From Ralstonia sp. SET104 (GTDB lineage Bacteria; Pseudomonadota; Gammaproteobacteria; Burkholderiales; Burkholderiaceae), in assembly GCF_003851545.1 (NCBI RefSeq), contig NZ_BHVX01000023.1, positions 1 to 50,367 of the forward strand: a DNA stretch of 50,367 nucleotides, written 5' to 3'. Within the stretch, counting starts at the first letter, position 1; each line of letters opens with the position of its first letter. The position numbers and the translations under genes are program-made. Shown piece after piece: positions 7,211 to 17,795 of the stretch. Below the pieces are notes generated by a model that did not search any database, was not told the origin of the DNA, and saw only the letters and a program-made list of their open reading frames with translations.

Positions 7211-9619
7211 TTAAGGCACCTGCGTTCTCAACCGCAGCGCATTGGAAATCACCGACACCGAACTCAGGCTCATGGCAAGTGCCGCAATCATCGGTGACAG
7301 CAGCCACCCCGTGAACGGATACAGCAGCCCAGCGGCCAGCGGGATTCCCAGCGCGTTGTAGACGAACGCAAATCCGAGGTTCTGTTTCATATTGGCAATG
7401 GTGGCTTGCGACAGTTCCCGCGCACGCGCTAACCCGCGCAGGTCGCCCTTGACCAGCGTGACCTGGGCGCTATGCATCGCCACATCGGTTCCAGTCCCCA
7501 TGGCGATGCCGACGTCGGCTTTGGCTAGGGCCGGCGCATCGTTGATGCCGTCGCCAGCCATGGCCACCACGTGGCCTTCGCCTTGAAGTTTTGCGACCAG
7601 CGCTAGCTTGCCGGCCGGTTTGACTTCACCGTGAAACTCGCTAATACCAAGGGGGCCGGCCACGGCTCGCGCTGTCGCGATGCTGTCGCCGCTGGCCATC
7701 ACCACGCGAATCCCGGCTGCTTTGAGCGCCGCAAGCGCTTCGGGAGTGCTGGCCTTGATCGGGTCCGAGACCGTCAGCAGCCCCGCCAATTTCCGGTCAA
7801 CGGCCAGGTACATGACACTGGCGCCGTACTGCCCCAGCACATTTGCCCGCAACGCTTGTGATTCAATGACGACTTGCTCCCGACGCATCAGGGCGGCATT
7901 GCCGAGTATCAGTTGGTGACCGTCAACCCGGCCCCGCACGCCCATACCCGCGTCCGATGCGAAATGTTCGACCTTCCCTAACGTCAGGCCCCGCTCACGC
8001 GCCGCCGCAACGATGGTGGCCGCCAGCGGGTGCTCGCTACCCTGATCGAGACTCGCCGCCAGGCGTAGCACCGTGGTCTCATCGAGCGAATCGACGGCCA
8101 ATGCCCGCTCGAAGACCGGACGGCCCTCGGTCAGCGTGCCGGTTTTGTCGACGATCAGGGTGTCGACCTTGCGGAAATGCTCGATGGCGGCCGCATCCCG
8201 GAACAGAATGCCCTGGGTTGCCGCCTTGCCGCTGGCCACCATGATCGACATCGGCGTAGCGAGCCCCAGCGCGCATGGACAGGCGATGATCAACACGGCC
8301 ACGGCATTGACCAGCCCAAAGACCCAGCTCGGCTCGGGACCGAACAATCCCCAGCCGAAGAAAGCAAGCACGGCAATGGCTACCACCACCAGCACGAACA
8401 CGCCGGCAACCTGGTCCGCCATGCGCTGCATGGGCGCCTTGGAGCGCTGGGCCTGGGCCACCATCTGGACGATCTGCGACAGCACCGTCTGGGCGCCGAC
8501 CTTTTCCGAGCGCATCACCAGGCTGCCCGACGTATTGAGGGTGGCGCCGATCACGTGGTCGCCAGCGTGCTTGGAAACGGGCAACGGCTCGCCGGTGATC
8601 ATCGATTCGTTGATGGCGCTTGCTCCTTCGGTCACGATGCCATCGGTTGGCACCTTCTCGCCCGGCCGAATCCGAAGCAAGTCGCCGACATGCACGTGCG
8701 TGAGCGGAACGTCCTCCTCGCTGCCGTCAGGCTTGATGCGGCGTGCCGTCTTGGGTGCCAGGCCGAGTAGCGACTTAATGGCAGCCGAAGTCTGCGAACG
8801 CGCCCGCAGTTCAAAAATCTGGCCGAGCAGCGTGAGCGAAATGATGACGGCCGCAGCTTCGAAGTAGACCGGGATGCGGCCGTGCATGGCAAAGCTGGAG
8901 GGAAACAGCCCGGGCGCAACGGTGGCTGCAACGCTGTAGACGAAGGCCGCGCCAGTGCCCAGACCGATCAGGGTCCACATGTTCGGGCTGCGGCTGCGCA
9001 ACGACTGCAGGCATCGGGCATAGATGGGGAAGCCGGCCCACAAGACCACGGGCGCGGACAAGGCAAACTCCACCCAGCCTTGCGCCGCCGGGGCCACGCC
9101 AGCGACATGGCCCCCCAGCATCACCAGCGCTACGACAGCGATCGTCAGCGGCAAGGTCCACCAGAAGCGTCGGCGGAACGCCGCGAGTTCGGGATGCTCA
9201 TCCGCGTCAAGACTCGGCATCGCCGGCTCAAGCGCCATACCGCACTTCGGGCAACTCCCGGGATGGTCCTGGCGGATCTCGGGGTGCATGGGGCAGGTGT
9301 AGACGGTGTCCTGCGCTGCATTGGCGTCGTCTACAGCGGAGGTGACATGTGGATGCGTGTACCGCGTGGGGTCCGCATCGAACTTCCGCTGGCATGCTGC
9401 GCCACAGAAGCTGTATCGGGTTCCCGCGTAGCTTGACTGATACGGCGTATTGGGCTTGACCGTCATCCCGCACACCGGGTCCCGTTCCTCAGTGGCGGTC
9501 ACGAGCGTCAGTCGCGTCGCCGTGGCATGCGGGTGACCCCCAGCTTGGGCTCGCTCCGGCTCGCCGTCGTGCCCGGGCGCGGCGGATGACATATGCGGAT
9601 GCGGTTGTTGGTCGCGCAT
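7211..9619 (-). CDS. copA: copper-translocating P1B-type ATPase
   Basis: The 802-residue protein exports Cu(I) across the inner membrane at the cost of ATP. The N-terminus lacks the usual ferredoxin-like metal domain. It carries instead a YHS-like segment (DPVCGM, about 47-52, with FCGAAC) and a heavy-metal-binding segment (YTCPMHPEI to CPKCGM, about 107-128). The catalytic parts are all present: TGEPLP (342), the metal-site CPC (447-449), phosphorylation motif DKTGT (491-495), SEHP (528) and [10 protein letters not shown]. Eight membrane helices are apparent. ATG 9619 lies 12 bp after the cueR stop, so the two form an operon under the promoter at 10157-10187. The N-terminus (HPHM, GGHPHA) is His-rich. 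Confidence 0.95.
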   Translation of the reverse strand: MRDQQPHPHMSSAAPGHDGEPERAQAGGHPHATATRLTLVTATEERDPVCGMTVKPNTPYQSSYAGTRYSFCGAACQRKFDADPTRYTHPHVTSAVDDANAAQDTVYTCPMHPEIRQDHPGSCPKCGMALEPAMPSLDADEHPELAAFRRRFWWTLPLTIAVVALVMLGGHVAGVAPAAQGWVEFALSAPVVLWAGFPIYARCLQSLRSRSPNMWTLIGLGTGAAFVYSVAATVAPGLFPSSFAMHGRIPVYFEAAAVIISLTLLGQIFELRARSQTSAAIKSLLGLAPKTARRIKPDGSEEDVPLTHVHVGDLLRIRPGEKVPTDGIVTEGASAINESMITGEPLPVSKHAGDHVIGATLNTSGSLVMRSEKVGAQTVLSQIVQMVAQAQRSKAPMQRMADQVAGVFVLVVVAIAVLAFFGWGLFGPEPSWVFGLVNAVAVLIIACPCALGLATPMSIMVASGKAATQGILFRDAAAIEHFRKVDTLIVDKTGTLTEGRPVFERALAVDSLDETTVLRLAASLDQGSEHPLAATIVAAARERGLTLGKVEHFASDAGMGVRGRVDGHQLILGNAALMRREQVVIESQALRANVLGQYGASVMYLAVDRKLAGLLTVSDPIKASTPEALAALKAAGIRVVMASGDSIATARAVAGPLGISEFHGEVKPAGKLALVAKLQGEGHVVAMAGDGINDAPALAKADVGIAMGTGTDVAMHSAQVTLVKGDLRGLARARELSQATIANMKQNLGFAFVYNALGIPLAAGLLYPFTGWLLSPMIAALAMSLSSVSVISNALRLRTQVP

Positions 9620-9631
9620 TTTCGCGGTGCC

Positions 9632-10060
9632 TCAATGCCTTGTGGCCTGCGGTGCGGGCAATTGCCGTGGGGCTGCGCTGCTGATGGCCTCCAGGATCGG
9701 ACAAGCGGGTCGATCGTCGCCATCACAATGCTGCGCCAGATACAGCAGGGTGTCCCGCATGCCGCTGAGCGCGGCAATCCGAGCGTCCAGTTCCTGAATG
9801 CGCTGCAACGCGATGGCCTTCACCGCCACGCTCGCGCGCCGCTTGTTTTGCCACAGCCCGAGCAGCTCCCGAATCTGCGCCGTGGAGAAACCCAATGCCC
9901 GCGCACGCCCAATGAAGCGCAGGGTGTGGATGTCGTTTTCACGATACATCCGGTAGTTTCCCTCGCTCCGGGTAGCCGAAGCGACCAGGCCAATACTTTC
10001 GTAGTAGCGGATCATTTTGGCCGAGACGCCGGAGACACTCGCGGCTTGTCCGATATTCAT
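9632..10060 (-). CDS. cueR: CueR-type MerR-family copper regulator
   Basis: The 142-residue protein begins with the MerR winged-helix domain (NIGQAASVSGVSAKMIRYYE), continues with the dimerisation helix, and ends with the Cu(I)-binding loop HCDGDDRPACPI. The two cysteines fall at 112 and 120, the same spacing and numbering as in E. coli CueR, which indicates a monovalent ion (Cu or Ag) and not mercury or zinc. ATG 10060 is the standard family start; the frame is open for another 38 codons upstream across its own promoter. It is the first gene of the cueR-copA operon and probably controls that promoter and the one at 17221-17251. Confidence 0.95.
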   Translation of the reverse strand: MNIGQAASVSGVSAKMIRYYESIGLVASATRSEGNYRMYRENDIHTLRFIGRARALGFSTAQIRELLGLWQNKRRASVAVKAIALQRIQELDARIAALSGMRDTLLYLAQHCDGDDRPACPILEAISSAAPRQLPAPQATRH

Positions 10061-10156
10061 GGCGTGCTCCTCGCTCCTGCGCGCATGGCAGCTTCGGTAT
10101 CCTGTGTTCGCGACATCTTTCACGGAACCGACGCGTGCCCAAATCTTCACGATTTC

Positions 10157-10187
10157 ACGGTACACCCTTCCCAAGTGGGAAGGTCAA
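10157..10187 (-). promoter_or_regulatory. CueR-type promoter/operator of cueR-copA
   Basis: Read on the minus strand, -35 TTGACC (10187-10182) and -10 TACCGT (10162-10157) are separated by 19 bp. The spacer region contains an inverted repeat, CCTTCCCA and TGGGAAGG, at 10166-10183. A 19-bp spacer holding a dyad is the hallmark of MerR-family promoters, which the regulator activates by untwisting. The mirrored hexamers on the plus strand are poor, so this site does not obviously drive the plus-strand gene at 10278. Confidence 0.85.
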
Positions 10188-10277
10188 GGATGTCGCAATC
10201 GTGCTTTTGCCCGATGCCCATGCGGGCGCCTGATCCTGTTTTCCGCGCAGTTGCATTGCGAGCAAAAACCGGTATCC

Positions 10278-10715
10278 TTGCGAAAATTCTGCCGCTGCAA
10301 AAAACCCTTGCGTCACACGCCACGCCGGCATCCTTTCTTCGCTGGCATCCTCCTGCTGGTTTTCCTGACTGTTCAACTGGCAGCGGCGGCGTACGCCTGT
10401 GCCGGCAGTCAGTACCGGATGGACGGCGGCGACGCAAAAGCAGCCCTGACCGAATCGTGCACTGACATGGCCGATCATCACGGCAGCAGCGTGGACAAGG
10501 ACAACGGCGCCCTTTGCCTGGCCCATTGTCAGGCCGACTCAAAGAGCGCCGACCATGTCGCACCGCAACTGCCGGTTTTCTTGCCGGTGCTGACGGGCGT
10601 CATCGAGCCGACACGCGTCGTTCTAGCCGATGTTCGCGCCGCGCTGCGCACCGAGGTGACAGCGCGCGCTCCCCCGCCACCCCTGGCCATCCTTTACTGC
10701 AGTTTCCAAACGTAG
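10278..10715 (+). CDS. small exported Cys/His protein upstream of cusC
   Basis: The coding signal is clear from about RHPFFAGILLLVF onward: a signal or anchor helix ending AAAAYA, then C-AGSQ, CTDMADHHG, GALCLAHCQAD, and a C-terminus PPPLAILYC. About 145 residues result if the TTG at 10278 is used. No ATG exists in frame after the cueR promoter, so the start is uncertain; TTG 10308 is another candidate. The position directly before cusCBA matches that of cusD in the Cupriavidus cusDCBAF operon, but I cannot confirm homology. The Cys/His/Asp pattern relates it to the products of 6711-7097 and 17415-17795. The cusC start follows after 70 bp. Confidence 0.6.
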   Translation: MRKFCRCKKPLRHTPRRHPFFAGILLLVFLTVQLAAAAYACAGSQYRMDGGDAKAALTESCTDMADHHGSSVDKDNGALCLAHCQADSKSADHVAPQLPVFLPVLTGVIEPTRVVLADVRAALRTEVTARAPPPPLAILYCSFQT

Positions 10716-10785
10716 CCTCCGGATCGACGTCATTCTGTGCCCCCCTCTCTAGGCGTGGGGAGCTGTCGTCGTTCTTGGAGGCTTT

Positions 10786-12087
10786 ATGCTTTTTCCTCGT
10801 CGCCTGACGCTGGCGCTGCTCTGCGCGCCTGCCTTCGGCATCGCGATGTCGCATGCCGCGACCTCGCAATCCGTTCCCCCGCTTTCCGTTGAGGAAACCG
10901 TCGCGCTCGCCACCGCGCATGCCAGCGACGCCGAATCCTCGCGCGGCACCATCGAAGCCGCAACCCAAATGGCGGTCGCCGCCGGCCAGTTGCCGGACCC
11001 CGTACTCAAGCTCGGACTCGACAACGTGCCGGTCAACGGCCCCGACCAGTTTTCGCTCAGCCGGGATTTCATGACCCAGCGCTCCATCAGCGTGATGCAG
11101 GAATTCACGCGCGCGGACAAGCGCCGCGCCAAAGCGGCACGTTTCGAGGCGGAAGCCGACGCCGCCGAAGCGCAGCGCGCGGTCGGCCTCGCCAACGTGC
11201 AGCGCAACGCCGTCGGTGCGTGGCTGGACCGCTGGTATGCCGAACAGACCGGCACGTTGCTGGGCCACCATGGCCACCCGCTGGAACTCGCATTGCAGGC
11301 GGCAACTGCCGCGTATCGCAGCGGACGGGGCACACGCGCCGACGTGCTGGCGATGGAACTGGAAATCCAGAAGCTGCAGGACCGCCTGGACGAAAACCGC
11401 GCTGCCGTGGCGACCAGCACCGTCGCTCTAGAGCGCTGGGTTGGCCCGGCTGCGAGCCGCCCGATGTCCGAGCGCCCGCGCCTCGATGTTCCCCCGCCGG
11501 TCGAACAACTGGCGCGCGGTGAGTTGGACGCGGTACCCGAGATCACCGCCGCGCAGCGCGAAGTGGGTCTGGCGGAGAGCGAGATCCGGGCCGCCGCCGA
11601 AACAAAGAAGCCGGATGTCACGGTCGAGCTGATGTACAGCCAGCGTGGCTCCGCGTTCTCGAACATGGGTTCCGTGAACATCAGCTTTCCGCTGCCTTGG
11701 GACCAGGGCAACCGGCAGGACCGCGAAGTCGCGGCCAGGCTGGCACAAGCCCAGGCGGCGCGTGCCAAGTCCGAAATCCTCCGGCGCGATACCCAGGCCA
11801 TGGTCGGCGCCAAGCTGGCCGAGCTGCAGCGCAATCTCGAGCGGCTCAAGCGCTACGACGAGAAGACCCTGCCGCTCGCCAGCACGCAGGCGGAGGCGGC
11901 CCTGACCGCCTACCGGTCCAATACCGGATCGCTGGTGGCCGTGGCTGAAGCCAATCATCGCGCCATCGATACGGAATTGGAGCGACTGGCGCTGGAAGCC
12001 AAGACGGCCAAGCTGTGGGCGGACCTGACCTTCCTGGTTCCGCTGCCCACCGCGCAGACCGAGTCCGCCATCAAGGAACGCAAATGA
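10786..12087 (+). CDS. cusC: outer-membrane efflux protein (TolC/CusC family)
   Basis: The 433-residue protein is the outer-membrane channel of a tripartite RND system. It has a signal peptide (about 1-25, ending SHA) and the two long alternating helix-strand repeats of the family, for example QLPDPVLKLGLDNVP (first strand region) and SVNISFPLPWDQGNR (second). It is somewhat shorter than E. coli CusC and lacks an obvious lipobox. ATG 10786 follows a strong GGAGG. It overlaps the next gene by ATGA at 12084-12087, showing translational coupling with cusB. Confidence 0.9.
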   Translation: MLFPRRLTLALLCAPAFGIAMSHAATSQSVPPLSVEETVALATAHASDAESSRGTIEAATQMAVAAGQLPDPVLKLGLDNVPVNGPDQFSLSRDFMTQRSISVMQEFTRADKRRAKAARFEAEADAAEAQRAVGLANVQRNAVGAWLDRWYAEQTGTLLGHHGHPLELALQAATAAYRSGRGTRADVLAMELEIQKLQDRLDENRAAVATSTVALERWVGPAASRPMSERPRLDVPPPVEQLARGELDAVPEITAAQREVGLAESEIRAAAETKKPDVTVELMYSQRGSAFSNMGSVNISFPLPWDQGNRQDREVAARLAQAQAARAKSEILRRDTQAMVGAKLAELQRNLERLKRYDEKTLPLASTQAEAALTAYRSNTGSLVAVAEANHRAIDTELERLALEAKTAKLWADLTFLVPLPTAQTESAIKERK

Positions 12088-13616
12088 AAAAACAGGTCAT
12101 TGCAACGGCTGTGGGGCTCGTTCTTGCCGGGGCCGCCATCTATGGCGCCTACCGGGTCGGCGTCACGCAGGGTGCCCGGTCGGCATCATCGTCGATGCCG
12201 GCCAGCCCGGCATCTGGTCTCGCGGCCGGCGACGTCGATCCCAAGACCGGCAAAAAGGTGCTGTACTGGCACGATCCCATGGTGCCCGGGCAGCGCTTCG
12301 ACAAGCCGGGCAAATCTCCCTTCATGGACATGCAGTTGGTGCCTGTCTACGCGGAGGGGGACAGCGGTGCCAGCGGCATCACGGTTGATAGCCGTGTCGC
12401 GCAAAACCTCGGCATCCGCACGGCCGAGGTCAAGGCCGGCCGGTTGAGCGCGGTGCTGGAAGCGCCCGGCAATATCGCCATCGACGAGCGCAGCGTGCAA
12501 GTGATCCAGGCGCGCACGAACGCCTTTGTCCAGCACGTCGCAGTCAGGGCGACCCTCGACCCCGTGCGGCGGGGGCAAGCGCTGGTAACGCTGTATTCGC
12601 CAGACTGGGTGGCGGCCCAGGAAGAGTATCTGGCTGTGTTGCGTCAGCCGGCACACGGTCAAGCCGATCTCGCCGGTGCGGCCAAGGCGCGCATGCTGCA
12701 GGCCGGCATGACGCCGGGTCAGGTCAGCGCGGTTGAGGCCTCCGGCCGGCTGCAGCCCAGCGTAGGCATTGCGAGCCCCATCGATGGCATCGTGACCGAG
12801 GTCGCAGTGCGCGATGGGATGACAGTCTCCCCCGGCATGACGCTGTTCCGCCTGGCCGACTTGAGCCAGGTCTGGGTGGTTGCCGAGGTGCCCGAGGGCC
12901 AGGCCCGCACCATCTCGCCCGGCCTGGCGGTCAAGGTGCTGCCGACTGGGGCTGCCGAGCCGCTGGTCGGCAAGGTCGACACCGTGTTGCCCGACGTCAA
13001 CCCGGCGACACGGACCATCAAGGTGCGCATCGTCCTGCCCAACAAGGGCCGGCACCTATTGCCGGGCATGTTTGCCACGGTCCGCTTCGACAGCGGCGAG
13101 CAGCAGGACGTGCTGACCATCCCGTTGGAGGCCGTCATCCGTACCGGTCAGCGCAGCATTGTCATGGTCGATGGTGGCCAGGCGGGCTTTGTGGCCACCG
13201 AGATCAAGACCGGGCGCGAGGCCGAGGGTATGGTCGAAGTCCTGGCGGGTCTCAAGGCTGGCCAGAAGGTGGTCACCTCCGGCCAGTTCCTGATCGATTC
13301 GGAAGCCAGCCTGCGCGGCACCACCGAGCGCATGGCTGCCCCGGCTGCGGCCTCCGCACCCGCAGCGGCCACCACCGAACACGAAGGCGTCGGCCGGATC
13401 GAGGCCGTCACCGGTGAAGGCCTGACGATCTCACACAGTCCGATTCCGTCGATCCAGTGGGGTGCCATGACGATGGACTTCGGGGCGCCGCCAACAGGTC
13501 TGCCAAAAGGCCTGAAGCCGGGCGACCGGGTGCGTTTCCGCTTCCATCTGAACGCCGATGGCATGGCAGTTCTGTCTTCGGTCGAGCCAGCCACTGGCGC
13601 AGGGGACAAGCCATGA
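12084..13616 (+). CDS. cusB: periplasmic adaptor CusB with fused CusF-like domain
   Basis: The 510-residue membrane-fusion protein links the CusA pump to the CusC channel. In order: an N-terminal anchor helix (8-25); a heavy-metal-binding segment ([10 protein letters not shown] ending MDMQLVPVY, about 61-89); the adaptor core with lipoyl and beta-barrel parts (about 100-410); an Ala-rich linker (about 415-430); and a C-terminal CusF-like domain (about 434-508). The last domain keeps the His, Trp and two Met of the CusF copper site ([16 protein letters not shown]), unlike the two free-standing CusF proteins nearby. The start overlaps the cusC stop and its stop overlaps the cusA start. Confidence 0.92.
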   Translation: MKKQVIATAVGLVLAGAAIYGAYRVGVTQGARSASSSMPASPASGLAAGDVDPKTGKKVLYWHDPMVPGQRFDKPGKSPFMDMQLVPVYAEGDSGASGITVDSRVAQNLGIRTAEVKAGRLSAVLEAPGNIAIDERSVQVIQARTNAFVQHVAVRATLDPVRRGQALVTLYSPDWVAAQEEYLAVLRQPAHGQADLAGAAKARMLQAGMTPGQVSAVEASGRLQPSVGIASPIDGIVTEVAVRDGMTVSPGMTLFRLADLSQVWVVAEVPEGQARTISPGLAVKVLPTGAAEPLVGKVDTVLPDVNPATRTIKVRIVLPNKGRHLLPGMFATVRFDSGEQQDVLTIPLEAVIRTGQRSIVMVDGGQAGFVATEIKTGREAEGMVEVLAGLKAGQKVVTSGQFLIDSEASLRGTTERMAAPAAASAPAAATTEHEGVGRIEAVTGEGLTISHSPIPSIQWGAMTMDFGAPPTGLPKGLKPGDRVRFRFHLNADGMAVLSSVEPATGAGDKP

Positions 13617-16600
13617 TCGCCCGGCTGATTCTGGCGTCCATCCGCAACCGCTTCCTGATTCTGCTGGCGACGCTGATGCTGACCGCCTGGGGCCTGTGGG
13701 CCGTGCGCAGCACGCCGCTCGATGCCTTGCCCGACCTGTCGGACGTGCAGGTCATCATCCGCACGCCGTTCCCCGGCCAGGCACCGCAGATCGTGGAGAA
13801 CCAGGTCACTTATCCGCTGACCACCACCATGCTGTCGGTGCCCGGTGCCAAGACGGTGCGCGGCTACTCGTTCTTTGGAGACTCCTTCGTTTATGTGCTG
13901 TTCGAGGATGGCACCGACCTGTATTGGGCCCGCTCGCGCGTGCTGGAGTACCTGAACCAGGTGCAATCCCGCCTGCCGGCCGCCGCCAAGCCCGCGCTGG
14001 GCCCGGACGCGACCGGCGTGGGCTGGATCTACGAGTACGCATTGGTGGACAAGACCGGCCAGCACGACCTCAGCCAACTGCGTGCGCTGCAGGACTGGTT
14101 CCTGCGCTTCGAGCTCAAATCGCTACCCAACGTCGCCGAGGTGGCGTCGCTTGGTGGGATGGTCAAGCAGTTCCAGGTCGTCCTGATGCCGGATCGGTTA
14201 CGCGCGTACAACCTGTCCCAGGCTAAGGTGCTGGCGGCACTGAAGGCGGCGAACCAGGAGACCGGCGGTTCGGTGCTCGAACTGGGCGAGGCAGAGTACA
14301 TGGTCCGTGCCAGTGGCTACCTTAAGACGCTCGACGACTTTCGGCATATTCCGCTGATGACGAACGACGCGGGCATTGCTGTTCGCCTGGGCGACGTCGC
14401 CTCCCTCCAGCTTGGGCCCGAGATGCGGCGCGGCATTGCCGATCTCGACGGCCAGGGTGAGGTCGCTGGCGGTGTCATCGTGATGCGCTCCGGCAAGAAC
14501 GCACTGGAAACCATCGAAGCGGTCAAGGCCAAGCTCGCCACTCTGCAGAAGAGCCTGCCGGCCGGCGTCGAGATCGTGCCAACCTACGACCGTTCCGCGC
14601 TGATCAATCGAGCGGTGGAGAACCTGACGCACAAGCTGATCGAAGAGTTCATCGTCGTCGCGCTGGTGTGCCTGGTGTTCCTGTTCCACCTGCGTTCCGC
14701 ACTAGTGGCCATCGTGTCGCTGCCGTTGGGCGTGCTCGCCGCCTTCCTGGTGATGCGCTATCAGGGCGTCAATGCCAACATCATGTCGCTAGGCGGCATC
14801 GCCATCGCCGTCGGCGCGATGGTCGATGCGGCCGTGGTCATGATCGAGAACGCGCACAAGCACCTGGAACACTGGCATGCAGACAATCCCGGCCGTGACC
14901 TGGCCGGGCATGAGCGCTGGAGCGTGATCGGGGAGTCGGCGGCGGAAGTGGGTCCGGCGCTGTTCTTCTCGCTGCTGATCATCACGCTGTCGTTCATTCC
15001 GGTGTTCACGCTGGAGGCACAGGAAGGCCGGCTGTTCTCGCCGCTGGCCTTTACCAAGACCTATTCGATGGCGGCGGCGGCCGGGCTGTCCGTGACGCTG
15101 GTGCCGGTGCTGATGGGTTACCTGATCCGCGGGCGCATCCCCACCGAGCAATCGAATCCGCTCAGCCGCTGGCTGATCCGGCTTTATCAACCGGTGTTGG
15201 CCAGGGTGCTGGCGTATCCCAAGACGACGGTTGTCATCGCCGCCGTGCTGCTTGCAGCCACGGCTTGGCCGATCATGCGCACGGGCGGTGAATTCATGCC
15301 GCCGCTGGACGAGGGCGACCTGTTGTACATGCCGTCGGCGCTGCCGGGGTTGTCAGCGGGCAAGGCCGCCCAGCTCCTGCAGCAGACCGATCGCCTGATC
15401 AAGACCGTGCCGGAGGTCGCCAGCGTGTTCGGCAAGGCGGGCCGCGCCGACACCGCCACCGATCCGGCCCCCATCGAGATGTTCGAGACCACCATCCAGT
15501 TCAAGCCGCACGACCAGTGGCGGCCGGGCATGACGACCGACAAGTTGGTCGAGGAGCTGGACCGCGTGGTCAAGGTACCAGGCCTGTCCAACATCTGGGT
15601 ACCGCCGATCCGCAACCGGATCGACATGCTCGCCACCGGCATCAAGAGCCCGGTCGGCATCAAGGTGGCGGGCACGGACTTGAAGGAGATCGACCGCCTG
15701 ACCACGCGGATCGAGGAGGCGGTCAAGACTGTACCCGGGGTTACCTCGGCGCTGGCCGAACGCCTGTCCGGCGGGCGCTACGCCGACGTCGATATCGACC
15801 GGATGGCTGCGGGACGGTATGGCCTCAATATCGAAGACGTGCAGAGCATCGTGTCGTCAGCCGTGGGTGGAGACAACGTGGGGGAAGTGGTCGATGGCTT
15901 GGCCCGGTTCCCGATCAACGTCCGCTACCCACGTGACTACCGCGACTCGGTCGAGCAACTGCGCAGCTTGCCGATCGTCACCGACCGCGGCCAGCAGATC
16001 ACGCTGTCTGACGTCGCTCGTATCCAGGTGGTGCAAGGGCCACCGATGCTGCGCAGCGAGAACGCGCGCCTCTCCGGCTGGGTGTATGTGGACATCCGGG
16101 GGCGCGACTTGCGCTCGGCGGTGCAGGACATGCAGGCGGCAGTGACCAAGGCGGTGCCGATGCCGGCAGGCTACGCGTTGAGTTGGTCGGGCCAGTTCGA
16201 GTACCTGGAGCGTGCCAGCGCCAAGCTGAAGGTGGTGGTGCCGTTCACCTTGCTGATCATCTTCGTGCTGCTGTACCTTGTGTTCGGCGGCATCGACGAG
16301 GCGCTGCTCATCATGGGCACGCTGCCGCTGGCGCTGATCGGCGGCTTCTGGCTGCTCTATCTGCTGGGATACAACCTGTCGGTGGCCGGGATCGTCGGCT
16401 TCATCGCGCTCGCCGGGGTGGCGGCCGAGTTCGGTGTGATCATGTTGCTCTATCTCAAACAGGCATGGTCGGAGCGGCAGGAGGCCGGCCAGAACACGAC
16501 AACGGCGCTGCTGGAAGCCATTCAGGAAGGCGCGGTCCTGCGCGTGCGCCCAAAGGCCATGACGGTCGCCGTCATCCTGGCCGGCCTGATCCCGATCATG

Positions 16601-16783
16601 TGGGCGCACGGCACCGGTTCCGAGATCATGCAGCGCATTGCCGCCCCGATGGTTGGTGGCATGGTCACCGCGCCCTTGCTATCCCTGTTCGTCGTCCCGG
16701 CCGTGTATCTACTGATCCGCCGACGGCAGACGAACTCATCATCGCTTTCCACCCACCCCTCACATCAAGAGGAATCGACATGA
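13613..16783 (+). CDS. cusA: heavy-metal RND efflux pump CusA
   Basis: The 1056-residue inner-membrane pump exports Cu(I)/Ag(I) using proton flux. The TM4 signature [20 protein letters not shown] is the form found in monovalent-metal pumps and differs from the CzcA-type signature. Family landmarks include [16 protein letters not shown] near the N-terminus, the pore-domain motif [11 protein letters not shown], and the C-terminal membrane block beginning [10 protein letters not shown]. The ATG at 13613 overlaps the cusB stop (ATGA). The stop at 16781-16783 overlaps the cusF ATG, so cusCBAF is a fully overlapping operon with coupled translation. Confidence 0.95.
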   Translation: MIARLILASIRNRFLILLATLMLTAWGLWAVRSTPLDALPDLSDVQVIIRTPFPGQAPQIVENQVTYPLTTTMLSVPGAKTVRGYSFFGDSFVYVLFEDGTDLYWARSRVLEYLNQVQSRLPAAAKPALGPDATGVGWIYEYALVDKTGQHDLSQLRALQDWFLRFELKSLPNVAEVASLGGMVKQFQVVLMPDRLRAYNLSQAKVLAALKAANQETGGSVLELGEAEYMVRASGYLKTLDDFRHIPLMTNDAGIAVRLGDVASLQLGPEMRRGIADLDGQGEVAGGVIVMRSGKNALETIEAVKAKLATLQKSLPAGVEIVPTYDRSALINRAVENLTHKLIEEFIVVALVCLVFLFHLRSALVAIVSLPLGVLAAFLVMRYQGVNANIMSLGGIAIAVGAMVDAAVVMIENAHKHLEHWHADNPGRDLAGHERWSVIGESAAEVGPALFFSLLIITLSFIPVFTLEAQEGRLFSPLAFTKTYSMAAAAGLSVTLVPVLMGYLIRGRIPTEQSNPLSRWLIRLYQPVLARVLAYPKTTVVIAAVLLAATAWPIMRTGGEFMPPLDEGDLLYMPSALPGLSAGKAAQLLQQTDRLIKTVPEVASVFGKAGRADTATDPAPIEMFETTIQFKPHDQWRPGMTTDKLVEELDRVVKVPGLSNIWVPPIRNRIDMLATGIKSPVGIKVAGTDLKEIDRLTTRIEEAVKTVPGVTSALAERLSGGRYADVDIDRMAAGRYGLNIEDVQSIVSSAVGGDNVGEVVDGLARFPINVRYPRDYRDSVEQLRSLPIVTDRGQQITLSDVARIQVVQGPPMLRSENARLSGWVYVDIRGRDLRSAVQDMQAAVTKAVPMPAGYALSWSGQFEYLERASAKLKVVVPFTLLIIFVLLYLVFGGIDEALLIMGTLPLALIGGFWLLYLLGYNLSVAGIVGFIALAGVAAEFGVIMLLYLKQAWSERQEAGQNTTTALLEAIQEGAVLRVRPKAMTVAVILAGLIPIMWAHGTGSEIMQRIAAPMVGGMVTAPLLSLFVVPAVYLLIRRRQTNSSSLSTHPSHQEEST

Positions 16784-17118
16784 AACACATCAAGACTCTC
16801 GCAATCGCGCTTGCGCTCGCTGCGGCACCGGCAGCATTTGCGGCCGAATCCATGGACGGCATGAACATGAAGCCGTCGGCCGAATCGATGCAGGCACCCG
16901 GTCCGGTTGCCGCGGAGATCCAGAAGATCGACCTGCAAGCGGGCAAGGTCACGCTCAAGCACGCTGCGATTGAGAACCTCGGCATGCCGGCCATGACCAT
17001 GGCGTTTCCGGTCAAGGACCGCGCGTCGCTGAAGAACTTCAAGGAAGGCGAGTCGGTCTCGGTCATGTTCGATAAGGTCGGTGGCAAACCGACCGTGGTG
17101 GGTATTCAGCGCAAGTAA
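16780..17118 (+). CDS. cusF: periplasmic copper chaperone CusF-like, Trp replaced by Met
   Basis: The 112-residue protein has a signal peptide ending AFAA and a CusF beta-barrel. E. coli CusF binds Cu(I) through one His, two Met and a cation-pi Trp. Here the motif reads [18 protein letters not shown]: the His and MTM are kept, but the Trp position is Met. The linker before the barrel (MDGMNM) adds more Met. ATG 16780 overlaps the cusA stop, so it is the last gene of cusCBAF. Its paralogue is at 19124-19465. Confidence 0.9.
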   Translation: MKHIKTLAIALALAAAPAAFAAESMDGMNMKPSAESMQAPGPVAAEIQKIDLQAGKVTLKHAAIENLGMPAMTMAFPVKDRASLKNFKEGESVSVMFDKVGGKPTVVGIQRK

Positions 17119-17129
17119 ACGCCGGAGTG

Positions 17130-17155
17130 CACTCCCGCTGATGAGCGCGGGAGTG
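17130..17155 (+). terminator. hairpin after cusF, probable transcription end
   Basis: A perfect 9-bp stem (CACTCCCGC with GCGGGAGTG) and an 8-base loop follow the cusF stop by 11 bases. There is no T-run, so it may slow or protect transcripts and need not terminate strongly. The next CueR-type promoter lies 66 bp further on. Confidence 0.5.
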
Positions 17156-17220
17156 TGCCGCAGCGCGCAGTGGCTCGAAAAATGATGAGCTGCAGGATTT
17201 CGAATATTTTCGCTTAGTCC

Positions 17221-17251
17221 TTGACCTTCCCACGAATGGAAGGTTTATCTT
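17221..17251 (+). promoter_or_regulatory. second CueR-type promoter/operator
   Basis: The -35 TTGACC (17221-17226) and -10 TATCTT (17246-17251) are exactly 19 bp apart. The dyad CCTTCC (17225-17230) and GGAAGG (17238-17243) overlaps the -35 and lies in the spacer. This is the same architecture as the cueR-copA promoter, with a better -10. It should drive the small-protein genes from 17415 onward under CueR control. Confidence 0.85.
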
Positions 17252-17414
17252 GAAATCATCGCTTTAATTACCAAACCGGAATCCCCGTCGTGAGAACTCA
17301 GGCCATGGATATGCTCCCCACGCCGGCTGGCTTTGCCAGGCGGTGGCATGCGTGCGGCCGGTTTGATATCCACGGCCGCAACCTCGATCCAAGTTTGCAA
17401 AAAGGGGCGCTCCG

Positions 17415-17795
17415 ATGAGGGCCGGAAGCCGAATCCTCCGCCGATTGGCCGGCTGGGTCGTCCTGGCCAGCTTGCTCTTCACCCGTCTGGCGGCAGCAGG
17501 GTATGTGTGCCCGATGGAATCGGTGTACGGGCCGGCGCACCAGAATCTGGTGTCGCGCGACGACTGCCTAAATGCGGGCGGCGATCAGTTGGCGCTGTGT
17601 GCCGACTCGTTTGGCGACGGGCGTCTCTGGGCCGACAACAAGGGCCATCCGCCCGATGGCGATGGGCCACCAGTACGGGAAGCTCGCTATCCCCGCCCGG
17701 AGATGTCGGGGCGCAGTGATTCGTTGCATTCCCTGTCGCTCTACACGGTGGTATCTGCGCCGGTCTATCTTCAGACGGCCAGACTACGACTCTGA
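17415..17795 (+). CDS. small exported Cys protein, paralogue of 6711-7097
   Basis: The 126-residue protein has a signal or anchor helix (about 9-29), then GYVCPMES, DDCLNAGGDQLALCAD and a C-terminal YLQTARLRL. Three cysteines are at the same relative places as in the product of 6711-7097. The family is unknown to me. It is the first gene after a CueR-type promoter, which argues for a role in copper stress. ATG 17415 follows AGGGG. Its TGA stop forms the beginning of a perfect inverted repeat that reaches to the next gene's start. Confidence 0.65.
   Translation: MRAGSRILRRLAGWVVLASLLFTRLAAAGYVCPMESVYGPAHQNLVSRDDCLNAGGDQLALCADSFGDGRLWADNKGHPPDGDGPPVREARYPRPEMSGRSDSLHSLSLYTVVSAPVYLQTARLRL

Noticed and set aside
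8073-8867. Long plus-strand frames opposite the copper ATPase and many similar frames opposite other genes.
   Set aside because: They are antisense shadows of high-GC coding regions without ribosome sites or family motifs.
10166-10183. Divergent use of the CueR dyad to drive the plus-strand gene at 10278.
   Set aside because: The mirrored hexamers (ACACCC and AAGGAT) are poor matches to promoter elements.
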